Positions 32,365 through 41,679 of a stretch of 64,000 nt of DNA are shown piece by piece; the first letter of the stretch is position 1, and each line of letters opens with the position of its first letter. The DNA comes from an uncultured Pelagibacteraceae bacterium (GTDB lineage: Bacteria; Pseudomonadota; Alphaproteobacteria; Pelagibacterales; Pelagibacteraceae): assembly GCA_902573865.1 (NCBI GenBank), contig CACGLI010000001.1:35674-99673 (forward strand), read 5' to 3'. The translations under genes were made by a program, and so were the position numbers. The notes below the pieces were generated by a model that ran no database searches, was not told the origin of the DNA, and saw nothing but the letters and a program-made list of their open reading frames with translations.

Positions 32365-33810
32365 ATGTATTCAAAATTTGGTCAATTTATCGATGGTAAA
32401 TGGCAGCAATCATCCAGTGGTGAAACATATGAAGTTATAAACCCTGCTACAGAGGAAATAATTGGAAAAGCATCAAAGGCAAATAGTAAGGACATACAAA
32501 GGGCTCTATTATCAGCTGAAAAAGGATTAGAAATTTGGAGAAATACATCGCCATGGGAACGTTCTAAAGTTATTAGAAAAATTTCAGAATTATTAAGAAA
32601 AAAAGTAGATACTTTATCAAAATGGTTAACTTTGGAGGTTGGAAAACCTTTAACGGAAGGACCAGGTGAAGTTGGCGGAGCAGCCGACATATTTGAGTGG
32701 AATTCTGAGGAAACAAAAAGAATTTTTGGTGAAATAAATCAAAGTCGTTTTCCAAATACCCAAATTCATGTTGTTTATCAACCGGTTGGAGTAGTGGCTG
32801 CCCTAATACCTTGGAATTTTCCAATAATTTTAGCTTCTAGAAAAATTTCTACAGCCTTAGCTGCTGGTTGTTCAGTAATTGTTAAACCTGATGTAATAAC
32901 ACCGGGGAGCGTTATGGAAATTGTTGATATCTGTAAAGAAGCGGGTGTTCCTCCGGGTGTGGTAAATTTATTATCAGGAGACCCTGCCGAAATATCATCA
33001 GAACTAATAGCTTCTGATGTAGTAAAAAAAATTTCAATAACTGGCTCTACTAGAGTAGGAAAATTAATTCTTAAACAAGCTGCAAATAAAGTTCAAAGAG
33101 TGACAATGGAACTTAGTGGTCATTCTCCCTTCATAGTTTTTGATGATGTTGACTTAAACAAGGTAACAGATATGGCTATCACAGCTAAATTTAGGAATAA
33201 TGGTCAAGTCTGCATTTCTCCAAACAGATTTTATATTCACGAGAAGAAAAAAGATGAGTTTGCAGATCTCATGGTTAAAAAGACTAAGAAATTAAAAATA
33301 GGTAATGGTATGGAAAAAGATACTTTGCTTGGACCTTTATGTACAAAACAACGTTTAGAAGGTGTTGAAAAATTAGTAGAGACAACCAAAAAAGAAGGAG
33401 GAAATGTTCTTTTAGGAGGAAAGAGAGCAGCTAATTTTAATAAAGGATATTTTTATGAACCTACAATTTTTGATAACATAAAAGATAATTTTACAATTAT
33501 GAAAGAAGAACCTTTTGGCCCAATTGTACCAATTTTAACATTTAATAATTTTGATGAAGTTATAAAACGAGCAAATGATAATGACCTAGGATTAGCAAGC
33601 TATGTGTATACTACCGACTTAAAAAAAGCTAATAAGGCCTCTGAAAAACTTGAAACTGGATGTGTAGCAGTAAACACACCAGTCGTGGCTGTTGCTGAGG
33701 CTCCTTTCGGAGGCATAAAACAAACTGGTTATGGAAGAGAAGGTGGGTCAATGGCAATTAAAGATTATCTAAATATAAAATATACACATTTTGGAATATC
33801 CTACGAATGA
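32365..33810 (+). CDS. NAD(P)-dependent aldehyde dehydrogenase (succinate-semialdehyde dehydrogenase-like)
   Basis: PWNFPIILASRKISTALAAGC, ITGSTRVGK, FRNNGQVCISPNRF. Confidence 0.93.
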   Translation: MYSKFGQFIDGKWQQSSSGETYEVINPATEEIIGKASKANSKDIQRALLSAEKGLEIWRNTSPWERSKVIRKISELLRKKVDTLSKWLTLEVGKPLTEGPGEVGGAADIFEWNSEETKRIFGEINQSRFPNTQIHVVYQPVGVVAALIPWNFPIILASRKISTALAAGCSVIVKPDVITPGSVMEIVDICKEAGVPPGVVNLLSGDPAEISSELIASDVVKKISITGSTRVGKLILKQAANKVQRVTMELSGHSPFIVFDDVDLNKVTDMAITAKFRNNGQVCISPNRFYIHEKKKDEFADLMVKKTKKLKIGNGMEKDTLLGPLCTKQRLEGVEKLVETTKKEGGNVLLGGKRAANFNKGYFYEPTIFDNIKDNFTIMKEEPFGPIVPILTFNNFDEVIKRANDNDLGLASYVYTTDLKKANKASEKLETGCVAVNTPVVAVAEAPFGGIKQTGYGREGGSMAIKDYLNIKYTHFGISYE

Positions 33811-34598
33811 GAAAAAATAGATTAAAACAAATGTTTAAGGAAGGTAAACCAATAATTAATGGTTGGTTACAAATTCCAAGTTCATTCTCTGCAGAGGTTA
33901 TGGCTCATCAAGGTTGGGATTCTTGTACTATAGACATGCAGCATGGGGTTGTAGATTATCCAAATGCATTAAATATGCTTCAGGCAATTTCAACTACTGA
34001 CACCACTCCTTTGATAAGGGTTAATTGGAATGAGCCTGGTCAAATTATGAAAATTTTGGATGCTGGAGCTTATGGAATTATTTGTCCAATGGTAAGTAAT
34101 AGAAAAGAAGCAGAAAATTTTGTACAAGCTTGTTTATATCCACCCAAAGGATATAGAAGCTTTGGACCAATTAGAGGTTTGCTATATGGTGGACAGGACT
34201 ATGCTTCACATGCAGATAATGAAATTTTAAAATTAGCAATGATAGAAACAAGTGACGCATTAAAAAATTTAGATGAAATAATGTCAACTCCAAATCTTGA
34301 TGGGGTTTATATTGGACCAGCAGATTTAAGTTTAGCAATAGGGCAAAAACCTGGTTTTGATAATCCTAAAGGATCTAAAACTTATGATCAAATCTTAAAT
34401 ATTTTAAAACATGCTAAAAAGCACAAAATATTTGCAGGTATTCACAATGCAACACCGGAGTATGCAAAAGAAATGATTGATTTAGGTTTTAATTTAGTCA
34501 CAGTAGGTGCAGATCAGAGATTTATGAGTTCTGGTGCCAAAAAAGCCCTGTCAATGTTGAAAGATCAAGCACAAAAAGTTGACACAAAAGGCTATTAA
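33807..34598 (+). CDS. HpcH/HpaI family class II aldolase
   Basis: TIDMQHGVVDYPNAL, GYRSFGPIRG, DGVYIGPADLSLAIG. Confidence 0.92.
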   Translation: MRKNRLKQMFKEGKPIINGWLQIPSSFSAEVMAHQGWDSCTIDMQHGVVDYPNALNMLQAISTTDTTPLIRVNWNEPGQIMKILDAGAYGIICPMVSNRKEAENFVQACLYPPKGYRSFGPIRGLLYGGQDYASHADNEILKLAMIETSDALKNLDEIMSTPNLDGVYIGPADLSLAIGQKPGFDNPKGSKTYDQILNILKHAKKHKIFAGIHNATPEYAKEMIDLGFNLVTVGADQRFMSSGAKKALSMLKDQAQKVDTKGY

Positions 34599-34607
34599 AC
34601 ATTTTTA

Positions 34608-36743
34608 ATGCTTAATAAAAAAATAGCTGTTTTGTTACCTTATAAAGATCAATTTATTTCCTCTGCAGCTGGATCAGCCTCTATTTGGGTAAAAGATTTT
34701 TCAAAAAAAAGTAAGTATTTAAAAAATATAATAGTATATGGTAGCACTCAAAATACAAAAGACTTGATAAAAGGTATTAAGTATAAAAATTTAGAATTTA
34801 ATAAATATGGATTTGGTAAAAACTTAAATTATGTTAATAAATTTGTAAATTCTATATCTGATCAACATGTAGATTTAATTGAAATTCATAATAGACCTTC
34901 TTATTTAATCAATATTAAATCTTACTTCCCGGAAAAAAATTATATTTTAGTTTTTCATAATAATCCACAGACTCTTGAGGGCTCAAGATCAGTTAAGGAA
35001 AGGGAAAAATTAATTAATATTTGTTCTAAAATAATATTTGTCAGCAATTGGGTAAAAGAAAAGTTTTTTCAGGGACTTAGAATAAAAAACAGTGAAAATT
35101 GTGAAATTATTTATCCGTCAATTGATCCAATTAATAAAATGCCTAAAAAAGAAAAGATAATCACTTTCGTGGGTAAATTAAACCATTCTAAAGGTTATGA
35201 CCTTTTTGGAAAATCTATTATAAAAATACTTAATGAGCATGAAGATTGGAAAGCTTTAGTTATTGGAGACGAACCTAGAGAAAAATATAATTTTTTTCAT
35301 CCAAGATTAAAACTCATTGGTTGGGTACCTCATTTTAAAACATTAAAATTTTTTGAAAAATCTTCTATTACTGTGGTTCCCTCTACATGGGAAGAACCGT
35401 TTGGTCGCACGGCCCTTGAAGCTGGGTCTAGAGGTTCCTCTGTAATACTTTCAAAAATAGGTGGTCTTGTAGAAACTATTTCTGATGGCTTTTATTTAAA
35501 AAAAATTAATAGTCAAGAACTTTATAAGAATTTAAAAAAATTAATTAATTCAAAAAAATTAAGAGTCAACAATCAAATTAAACTTCTCTCAAATGTTTTA
35601 CATAAAACTAAAACTAACACTCAAAGAATTGATAAAATGCGTCAAGAATTATTTTTCACTAAAAATATCAATGTTAATTCAAATAAGAAAAACTTTAAAA
35701 TAATAAATATCTCAAATTTTGGATCACGACTTAATTATCGATTATATTACATATCTATAGCAAAAAAATTATCTAATGGCCTTATAAGAAAAAATAATGA
35801 TGTTTTAAATATAAGCGACAGAGATGTCACTAGGTATAATAAAACTGTTAATGATCTAAATGGGACAAAGTATTTAAATAAACTAATTTTAGATACAACA
35901 ATGAACTATAAACCTGATTTGCTTTTATTGGGTCATGCTTACGATATTGATTTAAATACTCTCTATGAGATCAAAAGATCTAGTAAAAATATTAAAATAG
36001 CTCAGTGGTTTGAAGATCATTTACACGAAGAGGGTCCAGATTACAAAAGCAATAGATCAAAATTACTTAAATACGATGATGTAATAGATCATAATTTTAT
36101 CACTACCCATCCTTCTTCACTTAATTTTTTAAGAAAAAGAGAAAATTTTAACTATCTACCTATACCAGTAGATAAAAATATAGAAAATTTAAATATCTCA
36201 AAAGAAAACGATCAAATATCAGATGTTTTTTTCTCAATGAGCCATGGTGTTAATAGAGGCTCATTAAAAAAAAATAAAATTGACGAAAGAAATGATTTTA
36301 TAAATAAATTGTTGGATAAATGTCCAAATATAAATTTTGATATATATGGCTTTAAAAACAAAGAGCCAGTGTGGGCTAATGATTTTTACAAAGCAATTTG
36401 CAACTCAAAAATGGCTTTAAATTTAAGTCGCGGTAAAGCAATTAAATACTTAACGAGTAACAGAATAGCTTCTTTAGTTGGTAATGGTCTTTTAACATTT
36501 GTTGATAAAAAAACTAAATTAGATAATTTCTTTAATAAAAATGAAATGGTTTTTTATAATTCGGTTGAGGATTTGTCAGATAAAATAAATTTTTATAAAA
36601 ATAATGACAAAACAAGACGAAAAATAGGAGATAATGGAAAAAAAAAATATTTCAAATTGTTCGATTGTGAAATAGTTGCAGAATTCATTTTATCTAAAAT
36701 TTTTCAATTTAAAATAAAACAAAAATTAGATTGGATGGATTAA
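34608..36743 (+). CDS. bi-domain glycosyltransferase (GT4-like N-terminal, CgeB/Glyco_trans_1_2-like C-terminal)
   Basis: PSTWEEPFGRTALEAGSRG (GT4) and C-terminal LTSNRIASLVGNGLLTFVDKKTKLDNFF. Confidence 0.8.
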   Translation: MLNKKIAVLLPYKDQFISSAAGSASIWVKDFSKKSKYLKNIIVYGSTQNTKDLIKGIKYKNLEFNKYGFGKNLNYVNKFVNSISDQHVDLIEIHNRPSYLINIKSYFPEKNYILVFHNNPQTLEGSRSVKEREKLINICSKIIFVSNWVKEKFFQGLRIKNSENCEIIYPSIDPINKMPKKEKIITFVGKLNHSKGYDLFGKSIIKILNEHEDWKALVIGDEPREKYNFFHPRLKLIGWVPHFKTLKFFEKSSITVVPSTWEEPFGRTALEAGSRGSSVILSKIGGLVETISDGFYLKKINSQELYKNLKKLINSKKLRVNNQIKLLSNVLHKTKTNTQRIDKMRQELFFTKNINVNSNKKNFKIINISNFGSRLNYRLYYISIAKKLSNGLIRKNNDVLNISDRDVTRYNKTVNDLNGTKYLNKLILDTTMNYKPDLLLLGHAYDIDLNTLYEIKRSSKNIKIAQWFEDHLHEEGPDYKSNRSKLLKYDDVIDHNFITTHPSSLNFLRKRENFNYLPIPVDKNIENLNISKENDQISDVFFSMSHGVNRGSLKKNKIDERNDFINKLLDKCPNINFDIYGFKNKEPVWANDFYKAICNSKMALNLSRGKAIKYLTSNRIASLVGNGLLTFVDKKTKLDNFFNKNEMVFYNSVEDLSDKINFYKNNDKTRRKIGDNGKKKYFKLFDCEIVAEFILSKIFQFKIKQKLDWMD

Positions 36744-36746
36744 AGG

Positions 36747-37184
36747 ATGAAAATAAAAATTGTTAATTTAAAAAAGGGAAAAAATTGTAAAATCATTGAA
36801 CCTGTAAACATTTATGGCGCCACTTTGGGAGATAATGTTTTTATCGGTCCATTTGTTGAAATACAAAAAAATGTTTATATTAAAAGTAATACTAGAATTC
36901 AATCACACTCATTTATTTGTGAAAAAGTAAAAATTGGTAGAGACTGTTTTATAGGCCATGGAGTAATGTTTATAAATGATGATTTTAAAAATAATAAGAT
37001 AAATAAAATTTTTAAACAAACAGATATATCTAATAATGTGCTTATTGGATCTAACACTACAATACTTCCTGTTAAAATCTGCTCAAAAGTTATTATTGGC
37101 GCAGGTTCTGTTGTTACCAAAAATATTAGTAAAAGTGGTGTGTATGCTGGAAACCCCGCAAAATTTATTCGAAAATTCAAATGA
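36747..37184 (+). CDS. hexapeptide-repeat acyltransferase (WbpD-like N-acetyltransferase)
   Basis: Left-handed beta-helix repeats: IGPFVEIQKNVYIKSNTRIQSHSFICEKVKIGRDCFIGHG. Confidence 0.85.
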   Translation: MKIKIVNLKKGKNCKIIEPVNIYGATLGDNVFIGPFVEIQKNVYIKSNTRIQSHSFICEKVKIGRDCFIGHGVMFINDDFKNNKINKIFKQTDISNNVLIGSNTTILPVKICSKVIIGAGSVVTKNISKSGVYAGNPAKFIRKFK

Positions 37185-38095
37185 TTTATAATGTTGCTTT
37201 AATTGGATATGGCTATTGGGGTCCAAAACTTGGTAGAAATTTCTATAACTCATCAAAATTTAGAATAAAAAAAATTGTAGATTTATCTAATAATAATTTA
37301 CTAAAAGCAAAAAAAGACTTTAGTAACATTTCAACTAGCAAAAATTACAAAAATATTGGTAAGGATTGTGATTTGGTAGTTATAGCGACAACAACTCAAT
37401 CTCATTTTAATTTAGCGTTATATTTTTTAAAAAGAGGATTTAATGTTCTTGTAGAAAAACCATTATGTTTAAAACTTTCTCAAGTGAAAATTTTAGAAAA
37501 AATATCGAAAAAAAATAAATGTAAAATATTTGTTGATTATCCGTTTATTTTTTCAGGATCAATAAAATTCATAAAAAAAATTATTGAAAGTGATAAGTAT
37601 GGTAAATTGATTAGAGTAGAATCATATAGAGAACAAGCTCCAATAAGAAAAGATGTAAATGTAATATGGGATTTAGCAGTGCATGATATTTCAATTTTGT
37701 ACTATTTATTAAAGCAAAAACCAAAGAAAGTTTCTAGTACCAAACTAAAAATGAAAAAAAATAAGATGCAAGATTCTGCACAAATACATTTAACATACCC
37801 TAATCAAATGGAAGTATTCATTAAAACTTCATGGATTTCGCCTGAAAAAATAAGATTAATGAAATTTAAATTTGAAAAAGCAGAAATAATCTGTGATGAA
37901 AATGAGCCAATTTATAAGATTAAACAATTTATTAAATCAAAAAATTCAAACAAATATAAATTGCTTATACCAGAACTTGATTTGAATGAACCTTTGTCTA
38001 ATCTAGTAAAATATATTTATAAAAATTTTAAAAATAAAAAAAATATTTTTGATAATCTAAATAAAAAAATTACACAGACACTAGAGAAAATTTAA
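37181..38095 (+). CDS. Gfo/Idh/MocA family oxidoreductase (polysaccharide sugar biosynthesis, WbpB-like)
   Basis: ALIGYGYWGPKLGRNFYNS, LVEKPLCL, VIWDLAVHDISIL. Confidence 0.82.
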   Translation: MIYNVALIGYGYWGPKLGRNFYNSSKFRIKKIVDLSNNNLLKAKKDFSNISTSKNYKNIGKDCDLVVIATTTQSHFNLALYFLKRGFNVLVEKPLCLKLSQVKILEKISKKNKCKIFVDYPFIFSGSIKFIKKIIESDKYGKLIRVESYREQAPIRKDVNVIWDLAVHDISILYYLLKQKPKKVSSTKLKMKKNKMQDSAQIHLTYPNQMEVFIKTSWISPEKIRLMKFKFEKAEIICDENEPIYKIKQFIKSKNSNKYKLLIPELDLNEPLSNLVKYIYKNFKNKKNIFDNLNKKITQTLEKI

Positions 38096-39181
38096 ATGAT
38101 AAAATTTTTAGACCTATATAAACTTGATAAAAAATTATCAAATAAAATTCATTTGAATATAAGTCAGACTATTAAAAACGGTGACTTTATACTTGGAAAA
38201 AAGGTTCATGAATTTGAAAAAAAGTTTAGTTCTTATGTAAATTCAAAACATACTGTTGGTTGTGCCAATGGCACAGATGCACTTTATTTGGCTTTAAAAT
38301 GTTTAAAATTACCAAAAAATTCTGAAGTAATTGTTCCTGCAATGACATGGATATCAACAGTTTTGGCAATTATTTTAAATAACTTAAAGCCAGTTTTAGT
38401 GGATATAAATGAAAATGATCCATTGATAAATATCAACCAAATTAAAAAGAGAATAAATTCTAAAACAAAAGTAATTCTACCAGTACATCTTTATGGCAGT
38501 GTAGTTTCAATAAGAAAAATTAAAAAAATCATTAAAGGTAAAAATATTTTTATTATAGATGATGCCGCTCAGGGGCATGGTGCAAGAGATGAAAAAGGCA
38601 ATAAAGTAGGATCTCTATCCGACTTATCCTGCTTTAGTTTTTATCCAGGTAAAAATCTAGGTTGCTATGGTGATGGTGGAGCCGTAACAACTAACAATAC
38701 AAGGTTATACAAAACTTTACTTAAAATGAGAAATTTAGGTTCTATTATTAAACATAAACACGATGAAATAGGAATTAATAGTCGATTAGATACTCTGCAG
38801 GCATCAATTTTAATTGAAAAATTAAATTATTTATCTAAACAAAACAATAAGAGAAGAAAAATAGCCCGTTATTATGATAATAATATTTTGAATAGAAATA
38901 TACAAAAATTAAATTATTCAAAAAATAGTGTCTATCATCAGTATGTTATAAAAGTAAATAATAGGACTAAATTAACAAATATTTTAAAAAAAAATAAAAT
39001 TCAATATGGTTTTCATTATCCTAAATCAATTAATCAGTTAGAATGTTTCAAAAACTATTTTAAAGGAAAAAAATTTAATAACGCTGAAAAATTAGCAAAA
39101 TCTTGTATCAGTATACCCATAGATCCTAATTTGAAATTGCAAGAGATTAAAAAAATTGTTAACTGTTTAAATTCAATATAA
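38096..39181 (+). CDS. DegT/DnrJ/EryC1 sugar aminotransferase
   Basis: CANGTDALYLALKCL, DAAQGHGARDEKG, SFYPGKNLGCYGDGGAV with PLP lysine. Confidence 0.92.
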   Translation: MIKFLDLYKLDKKLSNKIHLNISQTIKNGDFILGKKVHEFEKKFSSYVNSKHTVGCANGTDALYLALKCLKLPKNSEVIVPAMTWISTVLAIILNNLKPVLVDINENDPLININQIKKRINSKTKVILPVHLYGSVVSIRKIKKIIKGKNIFIIDDAAQGHGARDEKGNKVGSLSDLSCFSFYPGKNLGCYGDGGAVTTNNTRLYKTLLKMRNLGSIIKHKHDEIGINSRLDTLQASILIEKLNYLSKQNNKRRKIARYYDNNILNRNIQKLNYSKNSVYHQYVIKVNNRTKLTNILKKNKIQYGFHYPKSINQLECFKNYFKGKKFNNAEKLAKSCISIPIDPNLKLQEIKKIVNCLNSI

Positions 39182-39182
39182 T

Positions 39183-39445
39183 ATGAGTTTTTTTTTGTCT
39201 ATATGATAGTATCTAAAAAAGATAAAAGATATACTTCTTATGTAGGTTATACTAACAATCTTGAGAATCGATTAAAAAAGCATAATGAGGGAAAGGGCGC
39301 AAAGTCTACGAGAGGAAAAAAATGGCGATTAATATACAGTAAAGAATTTAAAAATAAAAAAGATGCTATGAAATACGAATATTTTTTAAAAAATAATAGA
39401 AAATTGAGGTTAAATATTAAACAAGATTTTTTAAACACTATTTAA
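39183..39445 (+). pseudogene. GIY-YIG nuclease domain protein, N-terminus out of frame at a T9 run
   Basis: ORF 39203-39445 has YTSYVGYTNNLENRLKKHN; upstream same-frame codons FFFVY complete the domain, but the only ATG (39183) reaches it only with one extra T. Confidence 0.7.
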
Positions 39446-39448
39446 ATC

Positions 39449-40489
39449 ATGAAAAAAAAAATAGCTTTAATCTTTGGCATAACCGGTCAAGATGGTTCAT
39501 ATTTGGCGGAATTTTTACTAAAAAAAAATTATATCATTCATGGTGTAAAGAGAAGGTCTTCTAGTGAAAATACTCAAAGAATTGACCATTTATTTGACTC
39601 AATAAATTTTACTAACAAAAATTTTTTTTTACATTATGGTGATTTATCTGACTCTACTAGTGTGTTGAAGATTATAAATAAAGTTAAACCAACAGAGATT
39701 TACAATTTAGCAGCTCAGAGCCATGTGAGAATATCATTTGATGTACCAGAATATACAGCTGATATAACTGGATTAGGAACTTTAAGGATTTTAGAGTCTT
39801 TAAGAGCCTTAAGAATGTATAAAGTAAAATTTTACCAAGCTTCAAGTTCTGAAATGTTTGGAAAATTAAAAAATAAAAAATCAATTAATGAACTAACAAC
39901 TTTTCATCCTAGATCCATGTACGGAGTTTCTAAAGTATTTTCATTTCACACTACTGTTCATTACAGAGAAGCTTACGGTTTGTTTGCTTGTAATGGTATT
40001 TTATTCAATCATGAGTCACCTAGAAGAGGGCCAAATTTTGTAACAAAAAAAATAGTACAAGGTTTAGTAAGAATTAAAAATGGAATTCAAAAAAAATTGA
40101 CATTAGGAAACCTATATGCCGTTCGAGATTGGGGTCATGCAAAAGATTATGTAAACTCAATGTGGAAGATAATGCAATACAAACAAGCTGATGACTGGGT
40201 TATAGCAACTAATAGCACTTCAACAGTTAAAAATTTTATTAATTTAGTAGCAAAAAAAATAAACATTAAATTAAAATGGACGGGTAGAGGGTTAAATGAA
40301 AAGGCGATTGATTTAGAGACAAAAAAAATAATTATCGATTTAGATAAAAAATACTTAAGGCCCTCTGAGGTAGACTTTCTAAAAGGTAATTTTTCTAAAG
40401 CAAGAAACAAATTAAAATGGAAACCTCTACTAAAAACTTCAGATTTAATCGATGATATGATTAATTATGAAATTTCAAAATTTGACTAA
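39449..40489 (+). CDS. gmd: GDP-mannose 4,6-dehydratase
   Basis: GITGQDGSYLAEFLL, YQASSSEMFGK, REAYGLFACNGILFNHESPRRG. Confidence 0.95.
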   Translation: MKKKIALIFGITGQDGSYLAEFLLKKNYIIHGVKRRSSSENTQRIDHLFDSINFTNKNFFLHYGDLSDSTSVLKIINKVKPTEIYNLAAQSHVRISFDVPEYTADITGLGTLRILESLRALRMYKVKFYQASSSEMFGKLKNKKSINELTTFHPRSMYGVSKVFSFHTTVHYREAYGLFACNGILFNHESPRRGPNFVTKKIVQGLVRIKNGIQKKLTLGNLYAVRDWGHAKDYVNSMWKIMQYKQADDWVIATNSTSTVKNFINLVAKKINIKLKWTGRGLNEKAIDLETKKIIIDLDKKYLRPSEVDFLKGNFSKARNKLKWKPLLKTSDLIDDMINYEISKFD

Positions 40490-41679
40490 TGAAAAAATAT
40501 TTTTTCCCACTAGTTAAAAATCCATATAGATCCAAAGACATTTTTAAAGCCATTAAAGTTTTAAAAACTGGAAAATTGACCATGGGGACTAATGTCTTAA
40601 ATTTTGAAAAAGAGTTTTCAAGTAAATTAAAAACAAACTATTCTTTGATGGTAAATTCTGGCTCTTCTGCAAACCTATTAGCTATTCAATGCTTAATCAA
40701 TCCATATAGAAAAAAACGGTTAAAAATAGGTGACGAAATTATAATTCCAAGTTTATGTTGGTCAACATCGCTATGGCCAATAGTTCAATCTGGTTTAAAA
40801 CCAATATTTGTAGATATAGATAAAGAGACATTGAATATGAATTTAACTGATTTAGAAAAAAGAATTACAAAAAGAACAAAAGGTATAATGCTTGTACATG
40901 TACTTGGAAATTCAACAGATATGACAAAATTACTGAAAATAAAAAAAAAATATAAACTTATATTAATCGAAGATACATGTGAGTCATTAGGTGCACAGTA
41001 TAAAAGTAAATTTTTAGGAACATTTGGAGAATTTTCCTCATATTCTTTCTATGCATCACATCAAATATCATCGGGGGAGGGTGGTATGATTTGCTGCAAA
41101 GATAAATCTGATTATGAAATTATAAAATCTTTAAGATCTCATGGTTGGTCAAGAAATTTATCAAATGAAAAAAAAATTTCTAATAACAATCCCCATCTAG
41201 ATAAAAGATTTATTTTTTATAACTCAGGTTTTAATTTAAGACCAACTGAAATAGCTGGAGCTATTGGTAGAAGTCAATTTAAAGATTTGTTTAAATTTAA
41301 GAAAATAAGAAATTTGAATAGAAGGAATATAATTAATTTATTTAAAAAAAATAAAAAAATAAATAAAACTATTAAAGTAATAAAACCAAATAAATTTGTA
41401 AATCCATCATGGTTTGGTTTACCATTAATTGTAAATAAAAAAAATTTACTAAAAAATATAATGCTTAAGCTAGAAAAAAACGGAATAGAAACAAGACCGA
41501 TAATAAGTGGAAATTTTTTAAAACAACCATCAGTAAAAAAATATGGATTAATAAAGAAAATTAAATATAAAAATGCCGACTACATAAATAACCATGGGTT
41601 TTTTATTGGTTTACCATTTAATAAAATAAAGTTAAATATTTTAAAAAAAATTGAACAAAGTTTCCAAAAAAGTGTTTAA
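40489..41679 (+). CDS. ColD/RfbH-like PLP-dependent 3-dehydratase (GDP-4-keto-6-deoxymannose 3-dehydratase-like)
   Basis: SFYASHQISSGEGG (His in place of PLP Lys), SHGWSRNL, IETRPIISGNFLKQPSVKKY resemble ColD. Confidence 0.78.
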   Translation: MKKYFFPLVKNPYRSKDIFKAIKVLKTGKLTMGTNVLNFEKEFSSKLKTNYSLMVNSGSSANLLAIQCLINPYRKKRLKIGDEIIIPSLCWSTSLWPIVQSGLKPIFVDIDKETLNMNLTDLEKRITKRTKGIMLVHVLGNSTDMTKLLKIKKKYKLILIEDTCESLGAQYKSKFLGTFGEFSSYSFYASHQISSGEGGMICCKDKSDYEIIKSLRSHGWSRNLSNEKKISNNNPHLDKRFIFYNSGFNLRPTEIAGAIGRSQFKDLFKFKKIRNLNRRNIINLFKKNKKINKTIKVIKPNKFVNPSWFGLPLIVNKKNLLKNIMLKLEKNGIETRPIISGNFLKQPSVKKYGLIKKIKYKNADYINNHGFFIGLPFNKIKLNILKKIEQSFQKSV

